64,000 nucleotides of DNA, from NCBI RefSeq assembly GCF_009795715.1, contig NZ_WTCR01000004.1, positions 186,001-250,000 on the forward strand, read 5' to 3'. The stretch is from Labilibaculum euxinicum. Lineage in GTDB: Bacteria > Bacteroidota > Bacteroidia > Bacteroidales > Marinifilaceae. The notes under the pieces are model-generated. The model did no database searches, was not told where the DNA came from, and worked only from the letters and a program-made list of their open reading frames with translations. The position numbers and the translations under genes were made by a program. Positions 20,082 to 28,116 of this stretch are shown in pieces. The stretch's first letter is position 1. Each line of letters begins with the position of its first letter.

Positions 20082-20122
20082 CAAAAAAAAAGCAATAAGC
20101 AATTACTGGCTATCGCTTTTTT
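20082..20122 (+). terminator. Terminator of the prolyl oligopeptidase gene
   Basis: An imperfect inverted repeat, AAAAAGCAATAAGC / GGCTATCGCTTTTTT, ends in a T-run 20-55 bases past the stop codon. Confidence 0.65.
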
Positions 20123-20146
20123 ACAGTCGTGCTGATCCGACAACTG

Positions 20147-20192
20147 CTAGTCCGGGTGTCGGACCACTACTAGTCCATGTGTCGGAATAATA
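20147..20192. repeat. Two tandem copies of a 23-bp repeat
   Basis: CTAGTCCgggTGTCGGA (from 20147) recurs as CTAGTCCatgTGTCGGA (from 20170), each followed by a short A/C/T spacer. A third partial copy (GTAGTC) follows. Not coding. Confidence 0.6.
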
Positions 20193-20379
20193 GTAGTCTT
20201 ATACCATTTCATAGGTATGTTCCTTTTTTTGATCAATACCCAAATAGATAAAGCAAAAAATGACATTTCGAAAAAACTAAATGGGTAAAGCAGAGAACTA
20301 AATTTTAAATAAAAACACTCAGAATATTTTAATTTCAGTTGGCTAAAGCCAAACTGCAATAGATAAAAACACAAGATAA

Positions 20380-20411
20380 CCGTAAGGACATTGCATGCAA
20401 TATCCCTACCG
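20380..20411. repeat. REP-like palindrome, copy 1
   Basis: An imperfect palindrome centred on TTGCATGCAA (20391-20400) with arms GTAAGGACA / TATCCCTAC. It belongs to the same family as the three palindromes inside the transposase gene at 21120-21776. Confidence 0.8.
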
Positions 20412-20637
20412 TTCTCCTTTGGGTTTCCGCCCAGACAAAAAACCTTTTTTTAGGCAATTACCCGCAGAACTGCAAGTTGGCAGGTTTGACAGCTTGAATC
20501 TTTGTTTCGATTTAGTACTTTAGTACACATATTATTACCCTATATGGCTAGGGAAATACACTTTTACTAAAAATATAAACTAAATAAAGCCTATGGCTTG
20601 ATTTAAAAATTGTAAAGAATTTTAAAAGAACAGTAAT

Positions 20638-21015
20638 ATGGAAAATCTAAAAAATGAACGAATCAGAATTTCATTGATATTTTTAGTAATGCTAATAGGT
20701 TTTATAATTTATGTGATTAGACTGTTTGTTGTTCCTGTTGAAATGACAATTGGAGTATTTAATACAGTTACAGTTTGGATTGCAATATCATTAATACCTG
20801 TTTTCATTCCGCTACTGTCGGAAAATAAAACTATGAAAATATTGACTTTTATTTTTGGCGGACTGATAATGCTTGTTGATCTTGCATTACCTATGACGAT
20901 AATTATTGGAAATGAAATGAATGAGCCAATAGCATGGGGAATTCTAATGGCTACAATATGCGGTGTTTCTGGTTTGACAGGTATGCTACAGGCATTGAAA
21001 TGGATTAAAATTTAA
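20638..21015 (+). CDS. Small four-helix membrane protein, function unknown
   Basis: 125 residues with four predicted transmembrane segments (about 11-31, 41-61, 69-90 and 97-118) and a lysine-rich N-terminus (MENLKNERIRISL). I do not recognise the family. It is isolated on the plus strand between repeats. A 52-base element 38 bases after its stop is shared with the sequence just downstream of another small membrane-protein gene (40712-40957), which suggests an accessory or mobile-cassette origin for both. No clear ribosome binding site precedes the ATG. Confidence 0.65.
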   Translation: MENLKNERIRISLIFLVMLIGFIIYVIRLFVVPVEMTIGVFNTVTVWIAISLIPVFIPLLSENKTMKILTFIFGGLIMLVDLALPMTIIIGNEMNEPIAWGILMATICGVSGLTGMLQALKWIKI

Positions 21016-21053
21016 TTAAGATTTAGAGCTGAAATAGTGTATAAAAACGCTTT

Positions 21054-21105
21054 ACAACAAAAGTAGCCATTGCACAACCGATTACTATTTCTAAAAAAAT
21101 AAGAT
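21054..21105 (+). repeat. Shared downstream element, copy A
   Basis: Begins ACAACAAAAGTAGCCATTGC and continues with ACAACCG and TATTTCTAAAAAA. About 50 bases match the complement of 40627-40677 with some seven substitutions and one indel. Both copies lie 34-38 bases past the stop of a small membrane-protein gene, in the same relative orientation. Confidence 0.75.
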
Positions 21106-21119
21106 GGAAGCTTTTAAGG

Positions 21120-21776
21120 ATGCTGTTTTTTTTTATGAAGGATAGCCGTAAGGACATTGCATGCAATGTCCCTACCATACATCAAAAAAAAAGAAGAAAA
21201 CCTAAACAAAAATCGATGCATCCCAATCGTAAAATTATCCGAAAAAGAAACTACGATTACACCAATACAGGCTGGTATTTTGTAACAATCTGCACAAAAA
21301 ACAGGGAGTATTTCTTCGGTGAAATCAGGAATGAAGAAATGCAATTGTCTGTAATCGGAAAACAGGCACAGATCTTTTGGTTGGAGATCCCTGAACATTT
21401 TCCGAATGTTGAATTGGGAGAATTCGTAATTATGCCAGATCATATCCACGGAATAATTGGAATTGTAAACCCTAGGGATCTTGCATGCAAGATCCCTACG
21501 AGCAATGTCCCTACGGATACATCAAATAAAAACGAATACATGGCATCCATCTCTCCAAAATCCGGGAGTTTATCCGCAATAATCAGATCCTACAAATCTG
21601 TGCTAACACGATGGTGCGGATTAAATGATTCCCATTCATTTAGCTGGCTAGCCCGTTTCCATGAAAGAATCATTCGAAATCAGGAAGAATATAGCAGAAT
21701 TGAGGAATACATTCATTCCAATCCTAAAAGATGGCAAGACGTTGCATGCAACGTCTCTACATTGAAAAAATGTTAA
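21120..21776 (+). CDS. REP-associated tyrosine transposase (RAYT, Y1/HUH)
   Basis: 218 residues from the first ATG. The family core probably starts near M33 (ATG at 21216, MHPNRKIIRKRNYDY), so the first 32 residues may be untranslated. Visible motifs are WYFVTICTKNREYFF, the HUH pair in MPDHIHGI (H108, H110), a candidate catalytic tyrosine Y158 in IIRSYKSVLTRW, and the C-terminal IEEYIHSNPKRW. These enzymes nick single-stranded DNA at REP hairpins. Unusually, three REP-type palindromes lie inside the frame and are read as DIACNVPT (12-19), DLACKIPT (120-127) and DVACNVST (207-214). The middle one sits between the HUH motif and the tyrosine helix without breaking the frame. Whether the enzyme is active is unknown. 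Confidence 0.85.
   Translation: MLFFFMKDSRKDIACNVPTIHQKKRRKPKQKSMHPNRKIIRKRNYDYTNTGWYFVTICTKNREYFFGEIRNEEMQLSVIGKQAQIFWLEIPEHFPNVELGEFVIMPDHIHGIIGIVNPRDLACKIPTSNVPTDTSNKNEYMASISPKSGSLSAIIRSYKSVLTRWCGLNDSHSFSWLARFHERIIRNQEEYSRIEEYIHSNPKRWQDVACNVSTLKKC
21146..21176. repeat. REP-like palindrome, copy 2
   Basis: Perfect 20-base core GGACATTGCATGCAATGTCC (21152-21171), with flanks CGTAA / CTACC. It lies in the first 20 codons of the transposase frame, or just upstream of the gene if the start at 21216 is used. Confidence 0.9.
21473..21498. repeat. REP-like palindrome, copy 3, inside the transposase gene
   Basis: A perfect 26-base palindrome with core GGATCTTGCATGCAAGATCC. A further half-copy (GCAATGTCCCTACGG, 21502-21516) follows directly. 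The arm bases differ from copy 2 but pairing is kept on both sides. Confidence 0.92.
21737..21756. repeat. REP-like palindrome, copy 4, at the transposase 3' end
   Basis: AGACGTTGCATGCAACGTCT, a perfect 20-base palindrome followed by CTAC, 18 bases before the stop codon. Again the arms covary relative to copies 2 and 3. Confidence 0.9.
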
Positions 21777-21793
21777 TCACCCTAAGAAAATTA

Positions 21794-23053
21794 TCAAACG
21801 ATGAACTGAAACAAATCCGTTTTATCGTTCAGGTATTTAAAAATAAAATTGCGCTCGGTCATTCGTTGCTGCAGGCGCTGTAAATCGGAAGGATTTTGTA
21901 CTTCGATTCCGATAACTGCCGGGCCTTTTTCCCTGCTGCTCTTTTTGTAATATTCAAAATGCGTGATGTCGTCACCCGCATCCAACACATCGTTTACAAA
22001 TTCTTTTAAAGCTCCCGAACGCTGCGGAAAACGCACCATGAAATAATGCTTTAAGCCTTCGTATAACAGACTTCTCTCCTTGATTTCTTCCATTCGGGTA
22101 ATGTCGTTGTTGCTTCCGCTTAGTACGCAAACCACATTCTTACCTTTTATTTCTTCTTTCATTAATTGCAAAGCGGCAATGGATAAGGCTCCTGCAGGCT
22201 CAGCCACAATTGCATCCTCGTTGTACATCTGCAAAATGGTTGAGCAGATGAGTCCCTCCGGAACAACCACAATTCCATCCAAAACCTTTTCGCATATTTT
22301 CCAGGTAAGATCTCCCACTTTTCTTACTGCAGCACCATCTACAAAGCGGTCAATTGTCTCCAAAGCCACATTGTCCTTTTTTTCGAATGCCATTTTCATG
22401 GAAGCAGCCCCTTCGGGCTCAACACCTATAATTTTTGTATTCGGACTAAATTCCTTGATCCATGCTCCTACTCCGGAAGCCAAACCGCCTCCGCCAATCG
22501 GCAGAAACAGATAATCAATGCACTCTTTAAGCTGCCGCAGTATTTCCAAACCAATGGTTCCCTGTCCTTCAATAATCTTTGGATCATCAAACGGGTGAAT
22601 AATGGTTTGTCCCAGCTCCAGAGCATCCGCATTTGCTTTGGCCGAGGCATCATCAAAAGTATCACCGGTAAGAATGATTTCCACCTGATCGCCGCCAAAC
22701 ATTTTCACCTGCTTAATCTTCTGACGAGGGGTTGTTTCGGGCATGTAGATTTTTCCGAAACATTTCAGTTTATTGCAGGAATAGGCAACTCCCTGAGCGT
22801 GATTGCCCGCGCTTGCACACACAATTCCTTTTGCCAGCACCTCTTTCGACAAACTGGATATCTTATTATATGCACCTCTGATTTTATAGGAACGAACCTG
22901 TTGCAGATCTTCCCTTTTCAAATAAATATTTGCTTCGTTTTTTGATGATAGATTTAAGTTTTTGAGTAAAGGAGTTTCCAACACCACCTCCTGAACCCGC
23001 CTGTTTGCCTTAACAATATCCGCCATTAGCGGATAATAAATTTCTTCTGACAT
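21794..23053 (-). CDS. ilvA: Threonine ammonia-lyase (threonine dehydratase), biosynthetic
   Basis: 419 residues from the ATG at 23053, which has a GGGGG ribosome binding site eight bases upstream. A longer frame back to 23101 needs a TTG start inside the preceding hairpin and is rejected. The PLP lysine is K57 in SYKIRGAYNK, followed by the glycine-rich phosphate loop (IGGGGLASG). A C-terminal ACT-like regulatory domain (about 335-419, HYFMVRFPQRSGALKEF) indicates the isoleucine-sensitive biosynthetic enzyme. It makes 2-oxobutanoate from threonine, the entry to isoleucine synthesis. Last gene of the cluster, separated from leuB by a 12-bp hairpin. Confidence 0.93.
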   Translation of the reverse strand: MSEEIYYPLMADIVKANRRVQEVVLETPLLKNLNLSSKNEANIYLKREDLQQVRSYKIRGAYNKISSLSKEVLAKGIVCASAGNHAQGVAYSCNKLKCFGKIYMPETTPRQKIKQVKMFGGDQVEIILTGDTFDDASAKANADALELGQTIIHPFDDPKIIEGQGTIGLEILRQLKECIDYLFLPIGGGGLASGVGAWIKEFSPNTKIIGVEPEGAASMKMAFEKKDNVALETIDRFVDGAAVRKVGDLTWKICEKVLDGIVVVPEGLICSTILQMYNEDAIVAEPAGALSIAALQLMKEEIKGKNVVCVLSGSNNDITRMEEIKERSLLYEGLKHYFMVRFPQRSGALKEFVNDVLDAGDDITHFEYYKKSSREKGPAVIGIEVQNPSDLQRLQQRMTERNFIFKYLNDKTDLFQFIV

Positions 23054-23080
23054 TTCGTCCCCCTTTTTTTTGTTAAAATA

Positions 23081-23117
23081 AATAAGCCTGAAAGTAACCA
23101 ATTCCTTCAGGCTTATT
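23081..23117 (-). terminator. Hairpin between leuB and ilvA
   Basis: Perfect 12-bp inverted repeat AATAAGCCTGAA (23081-23092) / TTCAGGCTTATT (23106-23117), followed on the minus strand by TATTTTAAC rather than a clean T-run. It may terminate part of the leu transcript or stabilise its 3' end, reducing ilvA expression. Confidence 0.65.
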
Positions 23118-23138
23118 CTTACATATGATGTGTATTAA

Positions 23139-24209
23139 TTATGCATTTTGAATGTAATTTGCCAACCAATCACCAACTTCACTCGTTGAGTAAGCCTTTT
23201 TGCCATCAGCAATATCTTCAGTAACAATACCTGCTTCCAATGCTTTGTCAACTGCTTCGCGAATTAAAGCTCCTTCTTTCATCAAGCCAAATGCGTATTC
23301 GAACATCATGGCTGCAGAAAGAACCGTAGCACAAGGATTGGCAATATTTTTACCTGCAGCTTGTGGATAAGAACCATGAATTGGCTCAAATACCGAAGTG
23401 TGAACACCTATTGATGCTGAAGGCAGCATTCCCATTGAACCTGAAATTACACTCGCCTCATCGGTAAGGATATCTCCAAACATATTTTCGGTAACCATTA
23501 CATCGAAACGTTTTGGCCAGGTAATTAACTGCATAGCTGCATTGTCAACAAACATATATTCTACTTCAATTTCAGGAAATTCAGGCTCAATTCTTTGAGA
23601 AACTTCTCTCCACAATCTTGATGTAGCCAATACATTTGCTTTATCAACAATGGTTAGTTTTTTGCGGCGTTTTCCTGCATATTCAAATCCCAAACGAACA
23701 ATTCGTTCAATTTCATCGGCGGAGTACACACATGTATCGTAAGCAGTTTGTCCATCTTCGGTACGTCCCTGCGGACGGCCAAAATAGATTCCTCCGGTTA
23801 GTTCACGAATACACATAAAATCGGCACCGTCAACCAATTCGGTTTTTAAAGGAGATTTATGAATCAGCGACTTAAACGTATTTACCGGACGAAGATTAGC
23901 ATACAAGCCCAATTTCTTACGCATGGCCAGCAAACCTTGCTCAGGACGAACTTTTGCACTTGGATCGTTATCGAACCGGGGATGACCAATGGCGCCAAAT
24001 AAAACGGCATCCGAATTCATACACAATTCGTGTGTTTCGTCAGGATAAGGGTTACCAACTTCATCAATGGCTACAGCTCCTACCAAAGCTTCTGTATATT
24101 CAAATTCGTGTCCAAATTTTTGAACAACTGCATCGGTAACTTTTCTTGCCTGTGCTACTATTTCAGGTCCGATTCCGTCTCCGGCCAATACTGCTATTTT
24201 GTACTTCAT
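23139..24209 (-). CDS. leuB: 3-isopropylmalate dehydrogenase
   Basis: 356 residues of the isocitrate/isopropylmalate dehydrogenase fold, with [13 protein letters not shown] at the N-terminus, the substrate-binding block [10 protein letters not shown] and the NAD-binding block [18 protein letters not shown]. It oxidises and decarboxylates 3-isopropylmalate to 4-methyl-2-oxopentanoate; homologues also handle methylmalate in the citramalate route to isoleucine. It lies 75 bases downstream of the cimA-type gene. Length and motifs are normal. Confidence 0.95.
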   Translation of the reverse strand: MKYKIAVLAGDGIGPEIVAQARKVTDAVVQKFGHEFEYTEALVGAVAIDEVGNPYPDETHELCMNSDAVLFGAIGHPRFDNDPSAKVRPEQGLLAMRKKLGLYANLRPVNTFKSLIHKSPLKTELVDGADFMCIRELTGGIYFGRPQGRTEDGQTAYDTCVYSADEIERIVRLGFEYAGKRRKKLTIVDKANVLATSRLWREVSQRIEPEFPEIEVEYMFVDNAAMQLITWPKRFDVMVTENMFGDILTDEASVISGSMGMLPSASIGVHTSVFEPIHGSYPQAAGKNIANPCATVLSAAMMFEYAFGLMKEGALIREAVDKALEAGIVTEDIADGKKAYSTSEVGDWLANYIQNA

Positions 24210-24284
24210 TTTGTTGTAAGATCTTTAGATATCAGATTTGAGAAGATTTAACTTTATCAAAATCCAATTACACATTTTATGTTT

Positions 24285-25850
24285 TTATTTATTGTTATCT
24301 GATAATTGCCCTGCGAGTACATTGTCATGTTGCTCAATTAAATTCAGCATTCGAAGAGTAGCCTTTATTGCTGCTTCTATCTGATCAGGATCCAATCCCC
24401 GGGTTTTAAATTCCTTCCCCTTATAATTCCATGCAATAAAAGCTTCCACCAAAGCATCTGATTTTCCTCCCGGAGGAATTCGAACCAGATAATCGGTCAA
24501 TATTGGCCGTTCTCTGCCCAATTCGTCATAAATGCTCCAAATGGCATTCATAAAAGCATCGAATTGACCATCACCAGACGATGTTCCTTCGTACATTTTC
24601 CCGTTTACTTCCAGATTAATAGAAACAAACGGACGCATTCCTTTGGATAAAGACAAAGAATAATGTTTGATCTGAATTGGCATCTCATCCATTGTCTGAT
24701 TCAAAACATCAGAAACAATGTAAGGCAAATCATCTATGGTAACTACTTCTTTTTTATCTCCCAGTTCGATGACCCGCTTTGTAACCAGTTTCATGGTTTC
24801 TTCTTCCAAAGTAATCCCCAGCTCTTCCAGATTTTTTTTAATGTTCGCCTTACCCGATGTCTTGCCAAGGGCATATTTGCGTTCACGTCCAAATCTTTCG
24901 GGCATTAAACGGTTAAAATACAAATCATCCTTTGAATCGCCGTCGGCATGAACGCCGCAGGTTTGTGTGAAAACATTCTCTCCTACCAAAGGCTTATTTC
25001 TGGGTATCCGAATTCCTGAGAAAGTCTCTACAATTCGACTAACAATATTGATTTTGTTCTCATCAACATTTATTTTACGAGCCAAATGATCGTTTATTAC
25101 TCCTATTACGGAAGCCAAAGGAGCATTTCCCGCTCGTTCGCCTAAACCATTCACTGTTGTATGAATGCCATTAATACCAGCTAAAATTGAAGAATAAACA
25201 TTAGCTACTGCCAAATCGTAATCATTATGAGCATGAAAATCGAAATGCAGTTTTGGATATCTTTCGCGGCAAGCATAACAAAAATCGAAAGCCTGCACCT
25301 GATTTAATACACCTAAAGTATCGGGCAACATGAAACGCTGAATGTTTTCATGTTGAAGCTCATCCATCAGATACCAAACGTAATCTCTTGAAGAAATCAT
25401 CCCATTCGACCAATCCTCAAGATATAGGTTTACCTTGATTCCCAGATTTGATGCATAGGCCACGGCGTCTTTAATATCCTGAACATGCTGTCCCGGTGAT
25501 TTTTTCAACTGTCCCTGTAAATGCTTTAATGAACCTTTCGACAGCAAATTCACTACTCTTGCACCACTTGCATGAATCCAATCAAGAGAGGCAGTTCCGT
25601 CAATAAAACCCAGAACTTCAATTTTGTCCAGACAATCGTTCTCTTCTGCCCATTTGGTAATTCGCTTTACTGCTTGAAATTCTCCTTCAGATACTCTGGC
25701 TGAGGCTACCTCTATCCGATCTACTTTTAAGGATTGCAGTAATAATTTTGCAACGCCTAACTTTTCCTCGGAATTAAAGCTTACCCCAGAAGTCTGCTCA
25801 CCATCCCGCAGAGTGGTGTCCATTATTTCTAAGCTACGCAGTTCGTTCAT
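24285..25850 (-). CDS. LeuA-family acyltransferase, probable (R)-citramalate synthase
   Basis: 521 residues with the DRE-TIM fold: [13 protein letters not shown] near the N-terminus, the metal-binding FHAHNDYDLAV, NGLGERAGNAPLASV, and a C-terminal LeuA dimer/regulatory domain (about 400-515). It is the second leuA-type gene in the cluster and differs clearly from leuA at 28117-29610. Its placement between leuD and leuB fits a citramalate synthase, which condenses pyruvate and acetyl-CoA so that LeuCD and LeuB can make 2-oxobutanoate without threonine. Because ilvA is also present, the organism may have both routes to isoleucine. A second isopropylmalate synthase, or homocitrate-type activity, cannot be excluded by eye. 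Confidence 0.75.
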   Translation of the reverse strand: MNELRSLEIMDTTLRDGEQTSGVSFNSEEKLGVAKLLLQSLKVDRIEVASARVSEGEFQAVKRITKWAEENDCLDKIEVLGFIDGTASLDWIHASGARVVNLLSKGSLKHLQGQLKKSPGQHVQDIKDAVAYASNLGIKVNLYLEDWSNGMISSRDYVWYLMDELQHENIQRFMLPDTLGVLNQVQAFDFCYACRERYPKLHFDFHAHNDYDLAVANVYSSILAGINGIHTTVNGLGERAGNAPLASVIGVINDHLARKINVDENKINIVSRIVETFSGIRIPRNKPLVGENVFTQTCGVHADGDSKDDLYFNRLMPERFGRERKYALGKTSGKANIKKNLEELGITLEEETMKLVTKRVIELGDKKEVVTIDDLPYIVSDVLNQTMDEMPIQIKHYSLSLSKGMRPFVSINLEVNGKMYEGTSSGDGQFDAFMNAIWSIYDELGRERPILTDYLVRIPPGGKSDALVEAFIAWNYKGKEFKTRGLDPDQIEAAIKATLRMLNLIEQHDNVLAGQLSDNNK

Positions 25851-25864
25851 CTTTGCATGTTCTA

Positions 25865-26449
25865 TTAGTTATTGGCTTCAAAAGCCTCTATCTTTTCTTT
25901 TCTTGCGAGAAGGAAATCGATATCGTCGAATCCGTTCAGTAAACAATTTTTCTTGTAAGGATTAATTGCAAAACTTTCGCTTTCTCCATTCAGACTAATG
26001 CTTTGCTTCTCCAAATCAACTACGATTTTTTGTTCCTTATTTTTCTCTACGGCATCGAATATTTTCGCTAAAAATTCAGGCGAAACCATAACAGGAAGTA
26101 CTCCGTTATTCAATGCATTATTTTGGAAAATATCAGCAAAGAAACTACTCACAACAACTTTAAAACCATAATCGTGAATTGCCCATGCTGCGTGTTCCCT
26201 TGATGAACCACTTCCGAAATTTTTTCCTCCCACTAAAATTTCGCCTGAATATTCAGATTTATTCAAAACAAAATCAGGGTTTTCTTTTCCGTCAGAAGTA
26301 TATCTCCAATCGCGGAAAAGATTTTCACCAAATCCTTCACGGCTTGTCGCCTTTAGGAAACGTGCAGGAATAATTTGATCTGTATCCACATTTTCAACGG
26401 GAAGCGGTACATATGTCGATTCCAATGTGGTAAATTTATCTATTGGCAT
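25865..26449 (-). CDS. leuD: 3-isopropylmalate dehydratase, small subunit
   Basis: 194 residues with the aconitase swivel-domain signature: [13 protein letters not shown], then [15 protein letters not shown]. Together with LeuC it isomerises 2- to 3-isopropylmalate. Only 14 bases separate it from the next gene, and leuC is 88 bases upstream. Normal length for bacterial LeuD. Confidence 0.95.
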   Translation of the reverse strand: MPIDKFTTLESTYVPLPVENVDTDQIIPARFLKATSREGFGENLFRDWRYTSDGKENPDFVLNKSEYSGEILVGGKNFGSGSSREHAAWAIHDYGFKVVVSSFFADIFQNNALNNGVLPVMVSPEFLAKIFDAVEKNKEQKIVVDLEKQSISLNGESESFAINPYKKNCLLNGFDDIDFLLARKEKIEAFEANN

Positions 26450-26468
26450 AATTATTTAACTTTTAGCA

Positions 26469-26496
26469 GTTAGCCGATAGCTATCGTTACGCTAAC
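26469..26496. repeat. Nested inverted repeat between leuC and leuD
   Basis: GTTAGC (26469) and GCTAAC (26491) enclose CGATAGCTATCG (26475-26486), itself a perfect palindrome, with TTAC between. The RNA would form a stable hairpin in the 88-base gap; no T-run follows. Confidence 0.6.
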
Positions 26497-26537
26497 CAAA
26501 TACTGTTTAATTACTATTTACTGATAACTGAATTTGA

Positions 26538-27938
26538 TTAAAACAATTCTCTAGGATCGGAAACAACTCCGGTGATTGCAGCCGCTGCAGCCGTAAGCGG
26601 ACTGGCCAACATTGTTCTTGCGCCAGGTCCCTGTCTTCCTTCAAAATTTCTATTTGATGTAGAAACGCTGTATTTTCCTGCCGGAATTTTATCGTCGTTC
26701 ATGGCTAAACATGCAGAACAGCCAGGCTGACGCATTTTAAATCCTGCTTCTTCCAAAATTTCAACCAAGCCTTCTTCTATAGCCTGTTTTTCAACTTGTT
26801 TTGATCCGGGAACAATCCATGCAGTAACTGAATCTGCCTTTTTCTTTCCTTTAACCGCAGCAGCCAAAATTCGAAGATCTTCAATACGACCATTGGTACA
26901 ACTACCCACAAAAACGTAATCAACTTTCTTACCCAATAGTTTGTCTCCTAAACCAAATCCCATATAATCCAATGACTTTTTGAAAGTTGGCAATTCGGTT
27001 GGATCCACATCTTTTGCCGTTGGGATACTTCCGGAAACACCAATTCCCATTCCTGGATTGGTTCCATAAGTCAGCATTGGTTCAATGTCCGAAGCTTTGT
27101 ATGTATATTCTTTATCGAACTTAGCTCCTTCATCAGTTTTTAACTCTTTCCATTTGGCCAAAGCTTTTGTCCAGTCCTCACCTTTTGGTGCGAATTCACG
27201 ACCTTCCACATAATCAAAAGTAGTTTGATCGGGAGCAATCATTCCTCCGCGGGCTCCCATTTCGATACTCATGTTACAAACAGTCATTCGACCTTCCATA
27301 CTCAAAGCACGAACTGCCGATCCTGTATATTCAACAAAATATCCGGTTGCACCGCCGGTTCCCAGCTGTGCTATCACATAAAGTGTAAGATCTTTTGCGG
27401 TAACGCCTTTTTGCAGTTGGCCATCAATAGTAATCCGCATTTTTTTAGGCTTCGGCTGCAAAATACACTGAGTTGCCAAAACCATTTCTACCTCCGAAGT
27501 ACCAATACCAAAAGCTACAGCTCCAAAAGCACCGTGTGTTGAAGTATGACTGTCACCACAAACCAGAGTCATTCCCGGTTGGGTATGTCCAAGCTCCGGA
27601 CCAACAACATGAACAATCCCATTATATGGATGATTTAAACCATAAAGTGTAATGTTATTTTTCTCGCAGTTAGCCGTTAAAGTTTCAACTTGCTTTCTCG
27701 ACAATTCATCCTTAATGGTTAAGTGTTGATTTTCTGTCGGAATGTTATGATCTGGAGTTGCAATGGTATTTTCAGGACGAAAAACTTTCATTCCTCTTGC
27801 CTCTAATCCGGAGAATGCCTGCGGACTGGTTACCTCGTGAATCAAATGCTTGTCAATATAAAATACACTGGGGCCTCCTTCAATTTTCTCAACCACGTGA
27901 GCATCCCATACTTTATCAAATAGTGTTTTTGGTTCCAT
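26538..27938 (-). CDS. leuC: 3-isopropylmalate dehydratase, large subunit
   Basis: 466 residues of the aconitase family. The [4Fe-4S] cysteines are visible in [12 protein letters not shown] and in [10 protein letters not shown], and the N-terminus [16 protein letters not shown] is typical. It forms the heterodimer with LeuD. It begins 178 bases after leuA; that gap shows no terminator, so both are probably on one transcript. Confidence 0.95.
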   Translation of the reverse strand: MEPKTLFDKVWDAHVVEKIEGGPSVFYIDKHLIHEVTSPQAFSGLEARGMKVFRPENTIATPDHNIPTENQHLTIKDELSRKQVETLTANCEKNNITLYGLNHPYNGIVHVVGPELGHTQPGMTLVCGDSHTSTHGAFGAVAFGIGTSEVEMVLATQCILQPKPKKMRITIDGQLQKGVTAKDLTLYVIAQLGTGGATGYFVEYTGSAVRALSMEGRMTVCNMSIEMGARGGMIAPDQTTFDYVEGREFAPKGEDWTKALAKWKELKTDEGAKFDKEYTYKASDIEPMLTYGTNPGMGIGVSGSIPTAKDVDPTELPTFKKSLDYMGFGLGDKLLGKKVDYVFVGSCTNGRIEDLRILAAAVKGKKKADSVTAWIVPGSKQVEKQAIEEGLVEILEEAGFKMRQPGCSACLAMNDDKIPAGKYSVSTSNRNFEGRQGPGARTMLASPLTAAAAAITGVVSDPRELF

Positions 27939-28116
27939 ATTACTCTTTTAATACGATTATGTATTTGAGAAACTGTTTTAATTTATCCTTCAGTTTTTTT
28001 ATATGAATAAATAAAGCCTAACTGCCTTAATTTGCCTTGTTACGCTTCATCTTTCACCGAAAAAAATTCTAAAAACAAATTCAAATAGTTTCTGAATATT
28101 TTTATCTAAATCTGTC

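Larger units (their letters stand above)
20123..20637. other. Repeat-rich intergenic region
   Basis: About 515 bases with no credible gene (the 75-codon minus frame at 20147-20374 overlaps the repeats and looks random). It holds the 23-bp tandem repeat, a hairpin at 20336-20356 (CAGTTGGC TAAA GCCAAACTG, one bulge) and a transposase-type palindrome at 20380-20411. It reads like a landing site for small repeats. Confidence 0.5.

Noticed and set aside
23054-23101. Longer start for ilvA
   Set aside because: It needs a TTG codon inside the leuB-ilvA hairpin, and the ATG at 23053 has a strong GGGGG site.
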